64,000 nucleotides of DNA, taken from the NCBI GenBank assembly GCA_016712745.1, contig JADJQN010000001.1, forward strand, positions 806,001 through 870,000. The letters are read 5' to 3'. The stretch's first letter is position 1. The number at the start of each line of letters is the position of its first letter. The notes under the pieces are model-generated. The model had not been told where the DNA came from. It saw only the letters and a program-made list of their open reading frames with translations, and searched no databases. The stretch is from Sandaracinaceae bacterium. Its GTDB lineage: Bacteria > Myxococcota_A > Polyangia > Polyangiales > JADJQN01. Below, piece by piece: positions 51,603-59,458 of the stretch. A program made the translations under genes and the position numbers.

Positions 51603-52333
51603 TCCGCGTCGACTCGCTCGTGAAGAAGTACGGCGGTCGCGCAGTGCTGCGCAGCGTGACGTTCGATATTCCGCGCGGTCAAGTCACAGCCCTCGTCGGC
51701 CCATCCGGTGGCGGCAAAAGCACGCTACTGCGATGCATGCACGGTCTGGAATTTTTTGATGGTGGCACCGTCAAGATCGATCACGCCGAGCTGACGCCGG
51801 GAACGAGCCGCAAAAACAGAACCGCCATATCGGCGATCCGCGCGACCGCGGGCCTCGTTTTTCAGCAATGGCATCTATTCGCCCACATGACCGCGCTCGA
51901 AAACGTCATGGAAGCGCCGATACAAGTCCAAGGCGTACAGCCCGACGTAGCGCTGCGAAAAGCCCGCGCGCTGATGGACAAGGTCGGCATGTCGCACCGC
52001 GAGAACGCGCTGCCACGTCGACTCTCGGGCGGCGAGCAGCAACGCGTGGCCATCGCGCGCGCCCTTGCGATGGAACCAAAGGTTTTGTTCATGGACGAAC
52101 CGACCAGCGCGCTCGACCCACAGCGCGTCGGCGACCTGGTAGAGCTCTTGCGCGGGCTTGCCAGCGAAGGCCTCACACTTGCGATGGTCACGCATGACAT
52201 GCGCTTTGTGGTAGACCTCGCGGACCGCGCCATCGTCCTCTCGGGCGGTGAGATCATCGAGGACGGCCCACCCAAAGCGATGCTTGCCGACCCCAAAGAC
52301 GCCCGCACCCGCGCCTTCCTCGGCCTGGACTGA
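51599..52333 (+). CDS. ABC transporter ATPase (GlnQ-like)
   Basis: 244 aa, ATG overlapping the permease TGA. Walker A is GPSGGGKST, the signature LSGGEQQRVAIARAL, Walker B VLFMDEPTSALD, and the H-loop MVTHDM. It energises the upstream permease. FQQWHLFAHMTALENVMEAP is the typical Q-loop region of polar amino-acid importer ATPases. Only one ATPase gene is needed, forming a homodimer. It converges on the TPR gene 17 bases away. Confidence 0.95.
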   Translation: MIRVDSLVKKYGGRAVLRSVTFDIPRGQVTALVGPSGGGKSTLLRCMHGLEFFDGGTVKIDHAELTPGTSRKNRTAISAIRATAGLVFQQWHLFAHMTALENVMEAPIQVQGVQPDVALRKARALMDKVGMSHRENALPRRLSGGEQQRVAIARALAMEPKVLFMDEPTSALDPQRVGDLVELLRGLASEGLTLAMVTHDMRFVVDLADRAIVLSGGEIIEDGPPKAMLADPKDARTRAFLGLD

Positions 52334-52350
52334 TCAGCGCGACGCGCTTA

Positions 52351-53235
52351 TTAGCGCATCATCTTCATTTGGGTTTTGGGGCGCGCTTGGTATCCGGCTG
52401 CGGAGAGTGATTCCATCGCCATCTTCTGCAGGTCGGGGCTTGCGCTGCGATCCACAAAGGGTGCGATGTGGTTCGGGTCGATTGCGACGAGCTTGTCCAT
52501 CGACTTACGCGCAAGCCCGCGGTTCTTCGTCGACATGAAGGTGTAGACCTGCGCGCGCAAGAGCATCGGACGCATTTCGCCATACGCTGCGTCGTCCCCG
52601 GAGTACGTCTCCAGAAGGCGCTTCGCTTCGTCCGACTTGCCGGTGCGCGCGAACGACTCGGCCATCACGGCGGCACACATCGCCTTGGCCTTCGGCGATG
52701 GCTGGCGATCCAAGCGTATCAGCTCAGCAACGGGTCGCGCGTCACGCGGACGGTTCTGAACGAGATAGAGTAGCGCGAGCATCGAACGCACTTCGTCCTG
52801 CGTGGGACCCGGCGCTTTTGCGAGATCGATCTTCTCGAGAGTCGCAATGGCTTCCGCAGGATTCTCTTGCGCGAGGATCTGCGCGCGCGCCAATCCGTTG
52901 AGCGCATCCTTCGAGTCGCCCGCTTCGAGCTTCTCGAGCGCGGCCTTGCGGCCCTCGGCATCGGTCGCGCCTTGCAGAATGCTCGCGATGGCCTGCGTCT
53001 TGCGCGTGAGCGTAAAGGCGTAGATTCCGAATCCGAGCGCGAGTGCAGTCAGCAGTGCCACGACGCCGACGCCCCAATACCCGATGTAGGGCGTCGTCAT
53101 AAATGCGACGACCCACAGAATCGCAAACGCGCCGAGGATTTGGGCGATGACTTTCCAACGGAAGGCCGGTTGCTCAACGGTCGCCGCTGCGCTGGCCCCT
53201 TCAGGGCGACTAGGAATTTTCTTCGGTTTTGCCAA
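52351..53235 (-). CDS. Membrane-anchored TPR protein (TTG start)
   Basis: 294 aa if the TTG at 53235 is used: it begins AKPKKIPSRPEGASAAATVE, a basic low-complexity leader typical of myxobacterial TPR membrane proteins. Two membrane helices follow (VIAQILGAFAILWVVAFMTT and YWGVGVVALLTALALGFGIY). About residues 110-270 are TPR-like helices (LEAGDSKDALNGLARAQILA, AEAIATLEK-type loops, AVMAESFARTGKSDEAKRLL). It may scaffold an envelope complex. A frame from 53346 exists but the extra residues are poor. It borders the regulatory-looking repeats upstream. Confidence 0.7.
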   Translation of the reverse strand: MAKPKKIPSRPEGASAAATVEQPAFRWKVIAQILGAFAILWVVAFMTTPYIGYWGVGVVALLTALALGFGIYAFTLTRKTQAIASILQGATDAEGRKAALEKLEAGDSKDALNGLARAQILAQENPAEAIATLEKIDLAKAPGPTQDEVRSMLALLYLVQNRPRDARPVAELIRLDRQPSPKAKAMCAAVMAESFARTGKSDEAKRLLETYSGDDAAYGEMRPMLLRAQVYTFMSTKNRGLARKSMDKLVAIDPNHIAPFVDRSASPDLQKMAMESLSAAGYQARPKTQMKMMR

Positions 53236-53684
53236 GGATCTACCTGAGAGTCGGGCGATGTAGTCCGAAGCCGGGTCGGAATCAAGCACACCGCTGTGAA
53301 GCCTCGTTTTGTGGAGAGATGCGCGCGGCGATCCCGACGACTTCACACCTAGGGGTGATACCTAACGTAGCTTTCGCCAGGGCGCTTAACACCTAGGGGT
53401 GAGGCCCAAGCGAAACGCGCAATCTGTTGCGTCCATTGGGAAATCCCCCACTCAAATCCAGCCACGCCTGGCCGTTAGCTGCGGCATGGGGAAGCCGCGC
53501 TATGGCGCGTGCATCGTGGCAGTCACAGCAGTGCGAGCGTGGTGCTGGTCGCGCGAGTCGAGCGACGAACTGGACCACGAAAAAGCGTGTGCTTGAACGC
53601 TTCGCGAACAAGCCAAAGTACGCGCCGCAGTCGAGCGAATCGTTGTTCGCATTGATGCGGCGTCGCCCAACAAAGGAGAACAGC
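53236..53684. other. Divergent intergenic region holding two operator-like repeats
   Basis: This 449-bp stretch separates two divergent genes. It contains two copies of CACCTAGGGGTGA (53346-53358 and 53390-53402). The open frame crossing it from 53427 has no Shine-Dalgarno until 53672-53679 (AAAGGAGA), just before the next gene. No other gene is seen. Confidence 0.5.
53346..53402. promoter_or_regulatory. Pair of 13-bp direct repeats, imperfect palindromes
   Basis: CACCTAGGGGTGA occurs at 53346-53358 and 53390-53402, 44 bases apart (about four helical turns). Each has CACC and GGTG arms, so a dimeric repressor or activator could bind each copy and contact the other on the same DNA face. The bound factor is unknown. 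Confidence 0.5.
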
Positions 53685-54041
53685 ATGCCCTCAGGAGTTA
53701 ACCCACCGCGTGGAGCCGTCTCGTCGGGGACTGTGACAATGCTGGCGGCGTCCACATACAACGCGACAAACTCGATGGTCACCTACAGCGGCGTCGACTA
53801 TTACCTCTGCATTCAGAAGGGCTCGACCGATGATCGATGCGAGTGGTTTTACGCGACCGGCGCCGAAGCCGCTGTGAAGAAGAACCCTTTCTGCACCTTG
53901 AGCTCCACTACGCACGGCATCATCAGCGCCGGCACGTACAATCAGACCACGCAGTTGTTCACGCACAGTGGGCACACCTACGAGCTACGGTTCGTTTACG
54001 AAAACGGCAGCCTCAAAGCCCTGGCGGTCAAGATCACTTAG
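53685..54041 (+). CDS. Small protein of unknown function
   Basis: 118 aa from the ATG 5 bases after AAAGGAGA, which rules out the longer frame from 53427. Beginning MPSGVNPPRGAVSSGTVTML, it has no signal peptide or membrane helix. It is beta-rich with two short cysteine-containing strands (YYLCIQKGSTDDRCEWFYAT, KKNPFCTLSSTTHGI) and aromatic residues (GHTYELRFVYENGSLKALAV), suggesting a small carbohydrate- or ligand-binding sheet. No family recognised. It is 16 bases from the next gene. Confidence 0.55.
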   Translation: MPSGVNPPRGAVSSGTVTMLAASTYNATNSMVTYSGVDYYLCIQKGSTDDRCEWFYATGAEAAVKKNPFCTLSSTTHGIISAGTYNQTTQLFTHSGHTYELRFVYENGSLKALAVKIT

Positions 54042-54057
54042 GATCTAGACTCGCCAC

Positions 54058-54744
54058 GTGACCGAGCTTTCCTGGGGATGGGGCACCGCTCTGGCTAGCG
54101 CGCACTTATGCCTGTGCGTGGTGGTCGCGCTTTACGCGCGACGCGAGAGAAGCCACATCCCCTTCCTCGTCTTTCTCGTCAGTTTTTTTATCGCCGATCG
54201 GCTGCGCTCTCTGACGGGCGTGCATTTAGATCGCGCGCACGCGCCGTACGTTGGTTTTGATCGAGTGCTGTTGCACACCGATCGATTTCTCTATCTCGCA
54301 TCACGCTTCGGATTCGCGTGGGTGTGCGGGCACATTTTTCAATCGCGGGTTACGAAATGGCTCGCCGCGAGCGGCTTCGCTGTGACCTATCTCTTTTTGC
54401 TAGTCACCTACCCGCCGGTGGATGCGACGCTGCAAGGTTACGTCTTCCAAGGCGCGGAGGTCTTCTGGCTCATGATCGCCTGGTTTAGTGCGCTTCGCGC
54501 GGCGCTCGGAGGCGCTCACGTTAAGCCTAACTTCCTACATCTCGTGCTTCTCGTACTACTTGGATCTGACTCCGTCGCGGTGCTTGTCGGCTATCTCGAC
54601 AACGCCGTGGTCGGCATCGCTGGTAGCGACCCCGTTTGGGCCGCAATCATGGCAACAACCTTCGTCGCATACGTCGTGTGCATCTCCGTGTACGCGTCGC
54701 GCCTCTTTGCTCCGGAACCGCGTACCGCCGAGGTGCTCCAATGA
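54058..54744 (+). CDS. Multi-pass membrane sensor-like protein
   Basis: 228 aa, GTG start. About six or seven helices (ALASAHLCLCVVVALYARR, IPFLVFLVSFFIADRLR, FAVTYLFLLVTYPPVD, FLHLVLLVLLGSDSVAVLVG, AAIMATTFVAYVVCISVY). No catalytic motif. It overlaps the downstream kinase by 4 bases (ATGA), so together they look like a sensor split into a membrane part and a cytoplasmic kinase part. Loss of either should hurt the same trait. Confidence 0.7.
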   Translation: MTELSWGWGTALASAHLCLCVVVALYARRERSHIPFLVFLVSFFIADRLRSLTGVHLDRAHAPYVGFDRVLLHTDRFLYLASRFGFAWVCGHIFQSRVTKWLAASGFAVTYLFLLVTYPPVDATLQGYVFQGAEVFWLMIAWFSALRAALGGAHVKPNFLHLVLLVLLGSDSVAVLVGYLDNAVVGIAGSDPVWAAIMATTFVAYVVCISVYASRLFAPEPRTAEVLQ

Positions 54745-55544
54745 CGCTGGGTTTCATTGCCCTCTGTGCCGTCGTTGTCGCAATCGTCACGGTGCTGTGG
54801 CGCGTATGGCTCGCCCGGCATGAAGAGCAAGTTCGCGCCACGCGTGCGGAGGCCGAAGCTGCGCGCTGGCGTAAAATCGGCGAAGGGTCGGAGGGCGTAG
54901 CACACGACGTTGCAAACCTCCTTTCGGCAGCGTTTTTCGATCTCCACACGCTGGGACGCCATGTTCAGACCGACCCCCAGAAAGCCCAGAGTTCTGTGGA
55001 GCGCGTACGCCGTGCGCTGCGCGCCGTCAGTGAACTCTTGAACGCACTTCGCATCGATCTCGACGGTCACCAAGACGATAAGCAGCTGCAGGCGACCACC
55101 GAAGGTCACGTGCGGCTGCAGGTGGCGCTCTATCGCAGCCAAATCAACATCGAGCTGATGATCAGCGGCGACCTCGATCACGGCGGCAAGTCGCTTTCAG
55201 CGGCGCGCGTAATCCAGAATCTATTCCACAACGCGGTTCGCGAAGCCAAGATTGCCGGTGGCGAAATCGCGGTGTCGCTGAGCAACACCGAATTCACTAT
55301 TCGCAATCGCATCCGTAAGGGCGCGGTCATCAATGACAGCATCTACGAACGCGGGGTAACCGGCGGAGAAACGCGCTCGAGTGGCCTCGGCTTATCGCTG
55401 TGCCGCGAGCACGCCGATCAGGCAGGTTGGCGCCTCTTTCATCGCATAGACGGGGAAGACGTGACGTTCATCTGTGCGATGCGGGAACCGTCACAAAGGA
55501 CGCTTCCGCATAAAGTTCAGCAGGCCGCACCGCTCAAAAATTAA
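54741..55544 (+). CDS. Histidine kinase with single N-terminal helix
   Basis: 267 aa. One N-terminal helix (LGFIALCAVVVAIVTVLWRV), then a coiled stretch and an H box (IGEGSEGVAHDVANLLSAAF; His in AHDVAN). ATP-binding part: QNLFHNAVREAKIAGGEI (N box) and ETRSSGLGLSLCREHADQAG (G2). The expected DxGxG G1 box is missing or degenerate (NRIRKGAVINDSIYERG), so catalytic strength is doubtful. No response regulator lies next to it; a regulator elsewhere is assumed. Translationally coupled to the membrane protein. Confidence 0.78.
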   Translation: MTLGFIALCAVVVAIVTVLWRVWLARHEEQVRATRAEAEAARWRKIGEGSEGVAHDVANLLSAAFFDLHTLGRHVQTDPQKAQSSVERVRRALRAVSELLNALRIDLDGHQDDKQLQATTEGHVRLQVALYRSQINIELMISGDLDHGGKSLSAARVIQNLFHNAVREAKIAGGEIAVSLSNTEFTIRNRIRKGAVINDSIYERGVTGGETRSSGLGLSLCREHADQAGWRLFHRIDGEDVTFICAMREPSQRTLPHKVQQAAPLKN

Positions 55545-55552
55545 GCCGCCAG

Positions 55553-55861
55553 TCAGAACCCGCGCGGTTGGAAGAGTGCGCAGGTTCCGCTCCACGCGAC
55601 GCATGGTCCACACGTGGACGGGCAATCGGTGTTCGAATGGCAGGTTATCTCACCGCAGCCAAGCATCTCAGGGCGCACTTCGGGTTGCTCGCAAAACGCA
55701 GCGCCAACCGTTTTAGTGAGCGGGCCAGCAGTCGTATCCTCGACAGCGGCGACGCCGAATGAAATTGCCGCGCCAAAAACCAGCGAAGCAGAAATCGCCA
55801 GCCATTGCATAACGGCGGCTCGCGTGACGGTGTGTCCAGAGGTTGAGATTGGCGTGCGCAT
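55553..55861 (-). CDS. Small exported Cys-rich protein
   Basis: 102 aa from the ATG behind GGGGAG. An N-terminal hydrophobic segment (AVMQWLAISASLVFGAAISF) may be a signal or anchor. The mature part is a disulfide-prone knot with eight or so cysteines (AFCEQPEV, LGCGEITCHSNTDCPSTCGP, GTCALF), like small secreted inhibitor-type peptides in myxobacteria. Function unknown. Start chosen over the ATG at 55882 because of the Shine-Dalgarno. Confidence 0.6.
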   Translation of the reverse strand: MRTPISTSGHTVTRAAVMQWLAISASLVFGAAISFGVAAVEDTTAGPLTKTVGAAFCEQPEVRPEMLGCGEITCHSNTDCPSTCGPCVAWSGTCALFQPRGF

Positions 55862-55922
55862 TGTGGCTCCCCTGGCATTCATACTTGGGCTCGGAGTTTG
55901 GACGCGTCAACCAGCGAAAGAT

Positions 55923-56960
55923 TCAACGCACGCCCGTGACGGAATCGACCTTCTTTTGGGCGCGATATTGCTTGAGCTTCCAGCTGCCTAAGCCTGCGGC
56001 CGCGGAAATGGCGCACATCGTCAGTGCCGCCGAGATGGCCGTGAACGGCATCAGCACGTGCCCAACCAGATAAGTAAGGCCAACTCCGGCGCCGTACAGC
56101 ACCAGAAGGTGAACGACGTAAATGCTGAGCGTCTCGCCAGCCAATGCCTCGAGCCAACGCGGCAAGCGAGCGACAAAGACTGTGCTCCAAGCCAGGATCG
56201 CAGTCAGGAGCACGACAAGCGCAAGCTTCTGCAGCGAGAACGAAACGTTCATCGCCGGCGAATCATGCCGGTCGAGCACCTTCGTTGCGGACGCCATTAG
56301 AAATGCGGCAGCTGTCGCGACACTGAGACGCACCGCAGTTTTCTGACGGCTTGTCGCGTTAGCTTCGCGTAGCACGAACGCGCCGCATGCCACGCCGAGC
56401 ATAAGATAGGCCGCCCACGGCGTGAGAGGAAAAATCGACCCGCCTCGTTGCGTGAAGTACGCCGTGACGAAGGCAAATGTGCCGCTCGGAATCCAATGCG
56501 AGCTCGCGGGCGCCAGCGTGAGCATCCCGATCGACGCGGCGAGCGCCCCTACGATGACGAGCCAGCTGCGCCGGCAAAGCACCACCAGCGTCTCCAAAAA
56601 CAGTAGCGACAGACCGATGCACTGCAAAATGTCGGCGATGAAAAACGGGCGCGGCAGATGCAGTGCGTAACCAATGCCGATCAGAAGCAGCGCGCGCGTG
56701 TATCGATGCCGAACGGCGCCGGGCTTGGACAGATGCGCGTCGATGTCGGCGAGTGTTGTCAGATAGAACGCGAGACCCGCCGCAAAAAGAAACGCTACCG
56801 ACGTGAGCCCGCGCAGATACGACCACACTTCGTACGCCCGCCCTTGAGCGAAACGTGGATCGAGCAGCGCGTCGATGGTGTGCCCCTGCACCATCTGAAT
56901 CGAGGCAAAAACCCGCAGCGCATCGATGACTACGACTCGTTCCTTCGCGCTGGCGTTCAT
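55923..56960 (-). CDS. Second multi-pass acyltransferase-like membrane protein (DUF1624 type)
   Basis: 345 aa with about ten helices, same plan as the protein at 44073-45164. It starts VVVIDALRVFASIQMVQGHT (family: D.. R....M..GH), then SVAFLFAAGLAFYLT, ending AGETLSIYVVHLLVLYGAGV. It probably moves an acyl group across or within the membrane, but substrate is not visible. The kinase gene upstream overlaps its start by 4 bases, an unusual pairing that may make acylation phospho-controlled (inference only). Confidence 0.8.
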   Translation of the reverse strand: MNASAKERVVVIDALRVFASIQMVQGHTIDALLDPRFAQGRAYEVWSYLRGLTSVAFLFAAGLAFYLTTLADIDAHLSKPGAVRHRYTRALLLIGIGYALHLPRPFFIADILQCIGLSLLFLETLVVLCRRSWLVIVGALAASIGMLTLAPASSHWIPSGTFAFVTAYFTQRGGSIFPLTPWAAYLMLGVACGAFVLREANATSRQKTAVRLSVATAAAFLMASATKVLDRHDSPAMNVSFSLQKLALVVLLTAILAWSTVFVARLPRWLEALAGETLSIYVVHLLVLYGAGVGLTYLVGHVLMPFTAISAALTMCAISAAAGLGSWKLKQYRAQKKVDSVTGVR

Positions 56961-58231
56961 CCGAGTGAGTCGCGAATCGCGCGCAGCGTCGGTCGCGCGT
57001 TAGGGTCCGCTCGCAGGCAGGACGTAGCGATATCGACCAGCGCAGGGGGAGGAGCGTCGCTGACTTGTCCGAGAACCTCTCGAATTGTGACGCCAAGTGC
57101 GTGCACGTCCGCCGGGGTAGCAACTGCCACTCGCGTGCGCTGTTCGGGCGCCATGTACGCAAGCGTGCCCTCACCTGCTTCGCCTGCGAGCCCCCCCGGG
57201 AGTTCGCCGGTTCTGCGCGCGAGGCCGAAATCTGTGAGCACGACGGAATCGTCTGCGCGCAGCAGAACATTCGACGGCTTCAAATCGCGATGAACGATTC
57301 CTTCCCCGTGCACATACGCGAGCGCGTCCACGAGCGAGCGCAAGATATGGAAGGCGCGTTCCAGAGAGACGTCACGGCTTTGCAGGATGTCTTTCACGGA
57401 GCCGCACGGAAGCCATTCCATCGCAATCGCCATGATCTCTTCGTCTACGTCCAGGATGCGCACGACGCCAGAGTGCTCAAGCGCGGCGGCAGTCGACGCC
57501 TCGCGCAATAAACGCTCGCGGTCGACCCGCCCGCGGGCATGATAAACCTTGAGTGCGATTTTGCGTTCCGTGCGGATGTCGTCTGCCAAGAACACTGTCC
57601 CAGCTCCGCCTCGTCCCGCTTCGCGAAGCAAACGATACCGACCTCTAGTAAGCGCACCATCCGCGAGCAGCGTTGCGTCGATGCGCTTCGTGGGCATCGC
57701 TTCCTCGCGCAGCCTCGCCACGCGCTCTTTAGCGCGCGGAAAGTCGATAGAACGCGCCAGCACGCGCTCATACGCCGCGAGGGCGCCCGCGCGATCCGAC
57801 TTACGCTCGAGCAAATCAGCGAAGAGCATAAGAGCATCCACGCTTGCATCCGCCTGCTGATGCAATGGCGATAGCAGCTCCATCGCGACATCGTCATCAG
57901 CCCGGTCGGCTGCGATTTGCGCGAGTCGCAGAATGAGGCGCGCATCCTGCGGCCTGCGCGCCAAAACTCTACGACCCAAGCGCAACGCATGCGCCTCGCG
58001 GCCTTCCACGCGAAGCCCTTCGATCGCGATCAGAATTTCTTCGGTTGTGACCCACGTATCGGGATCGCCTCCGGCCCGTTGCAGAAGTTTGTCGGCGCCG
58101 TGCACTGCGGGCATCGCGCCCATCGACATTCGCCCGGGATCGAGGGGCGCATTTGCCGGTGCGGCAGCTGGCTTATTCGCCGGCGCAGGTGGTCCCGAGA
58201 GAAACGTGCGCATCCGCGTCCAAAGGCTCAC
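56957..58231 (-). CDS. TPR-Ser/Thr protein kinase
   Basis: 424 aa, GTG start overlapping the FHA gene stop (GTGA). Residues about 1-195 carry a Pro/Ala leader then TPR-like helices (HALRLGRRVLARRPQDARLI, DALMLFADLLERKSDRAGAL). Residues about 200-424 are a Hanks-type kinase: GRGGAGTVFLADD (Gly loop), ALKVYHARG (Lys), HRDLKPSNVLL (catalytic loop), LTDFGLARR (DFG), MAPEQ (activation). The protein looks soluble. Its FHA neighbour is a natural phosphothreonine reader. All key catalytic residues are present. Confidence 0.95.
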   Translation of the reverse strand: MSLWTRMRTFLSGPPAPANKPAAAPANAPLDPGRMSMGAMPAVHGADKLLQRAGGDPDTWVTTEEILIAIEGLRVEGREAHALRLGRRVLARRPQDARLILRLAQIAADRADDDVAMELLSPLHQQADASVDALMLFADLLERKSDRAGALAAYERVLARSIDFPRAKERVARLREEAMPTKRIDATLLADGALTRGRYRLLREAGRGGAGTVFLADDIRTERKIALKVYHARGRVDRERLLREASTAAALEHSGVVRILDVDEEIMAIAMEWLPCGSVKDILQSRDVSLERAFHILRSLVDALAYVHGEGIVHRDLKPSNVLLRADDSVVLTDFGLARRTGELPGGLAGEAGEGTLAYMAPEQRTRVAVATPADVHALGVTIREVLGQVSDAPPPALVDIATSCLRADPNARPTLRAIRDSLG

Positions 58232-59394
58232 GCAGAAACCTCCACGCGCACGCCATCGACCTCGATTGAATCGCCGCGCAAGAGCACGATCGGCATTGTC
58301 GTTACGATTCCCGCAAGGCGCAGCGATGCGCCGTCCTGCGCGTGGAGCGATGCGCGCCCGTTCACAAACTCGATCGACGCGCGCGTCCCCGTAAGCTGCA
58401 TTCGCTCTTCGCCGAGCAGTGCGACAAGCGCACGGTCGGGACCATCCAGCACCTCGACCTGAATCGCATTCGATGTCGCACTCGGAATCAGCGAGAGCTG
58501 CGCATGGACATCGTCTCCCAGGCCCAGCTGCACGCCGCTGTCGACGTCGAGCGAACTTTGAATCGGAACCCGCGCTAGCAAAGTGCCATTGCGACTCGCG
58601 AGGTCCTTTATGCGAATACGGCCGTCCCCTACGAGCGAAAGCTCACAGTGCTGCCTCGATACCGACGTTCCGCGGATGGACACATCTGCGTCACGGCCCA
58701 ACACCACCGGCCACTTGCCGACGCAGACAACGCGCTTTTCGCCTACGCGCATATCAACGCAGTGGGCGGGCGGAAAACGCGCGTCTAATCGCACAAGCAA
58801 TTCTTCGATACGCGGATCGGCCGACGCATCACGCGCGCGCAGCAAGGCCGCTCTCGCGTCGAGGCGCGCTCCAAGGGGCATTAGCTCTTCGTACGCGCGC
58901 AACGCGCGTTGCACATCTCGCTCCCGGCCTTCCTCTGCCACGTCGCGCGTGAGCACGGCCTCGAGCGTTTCGACATCACCCGCCTTCGTCAAACACCTCG
59001 CAACGCCCTCGCTATCGGAGGCGAGCTCGTAGCCACGCACCGCTTCCTGAAAAAGCTGGTGCTCCTCGAGCTTGGCCGCCGCCTCGGCGACGCGCGCGCG
59101 TTCGTCACTGCTCAAAGCGGATGCGCCCGGCGCGTCTGCGATCACCGCACGGGCGATCTCTGACTCGGCTTTCGCGCGACGCTTGTCTTGTGGCGCCATG
59201 AAGCGGAGCGCGGCGGCATATGCTTCCGCACGTTCGCGCGCGCTGCTCGCATGCGCGCCTGAAAAGAGCAGTGCGTCGGCGGCTTCGTCGTTTGCGCCGC
59301 CTTCGGCGTACAGAGCGGCCGCTCCCCGATAGTCACCCCGGGCTTCTAACGCGCGCGCCTTGCGATAGGACGCATCAAAGAGCCTCCGCAACAT
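58228..59394 (-). CDS. FHA-domain protein
   Basis: 388 aa from the ATG giving MLRRLFDASYRKARALEARG. About residues 5-215 are alpha-helical, TPR-like. FHA core at about 225-310: VVLGRDADVSIRG, SVSRQHCELSL and DLASRNGTLLARV hold the residues that bind phosphothreonine (Arg, Ser, Asn). A beta-rich C domain ends HAQDGASLRLAGIV. It probably reads the product of the adjacent Ser/Thr kinase, with which it shares a 4-base GTGA overlap. pilB starts 65 bases away on the opposite strand; whether the kinase-FHA pair regulates pili is unknown. Confidence 0.85.
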   Translation of the reverse strand: MLRRLFDASYRKARALEARGDYRGAAALYAEGGANDEAADALLFSGAHASSARERAEAYAAALRFMAPQDKRRAKAESEIARAVIADAPGASALSSDERARVAEAAAKLEEHQLFQEAVRGYELASDSEGVARCLTKAGDVETLEAVLTRDVAEEGRERDVQRALRAYEELMPLGARLDARAALLRARDASADPRIEELLVRLDARFPPAHCVDMRVGEKRVVCVGKWPVVLGRDADVSIRGTSVSRQHCELSLVGDGRIRIKDLASRNGTLLARVPIQSSLDVDSGVQLGLGDDVHAQLSLIPSATSNAIQVEVLDGPDRALVALLGEERMQLTGTRASIEFVNGRASLHAQDGASLRLAGIVTTMPIVLLRGDSIEVDGVRVEVSA

Positions 59395-59458
59395 GCTCAC
59401 GTCGCAAAGGCTAACACGAATGATTGACAATTACGGTGCCGTTTTGGAGTGTTAGGCC

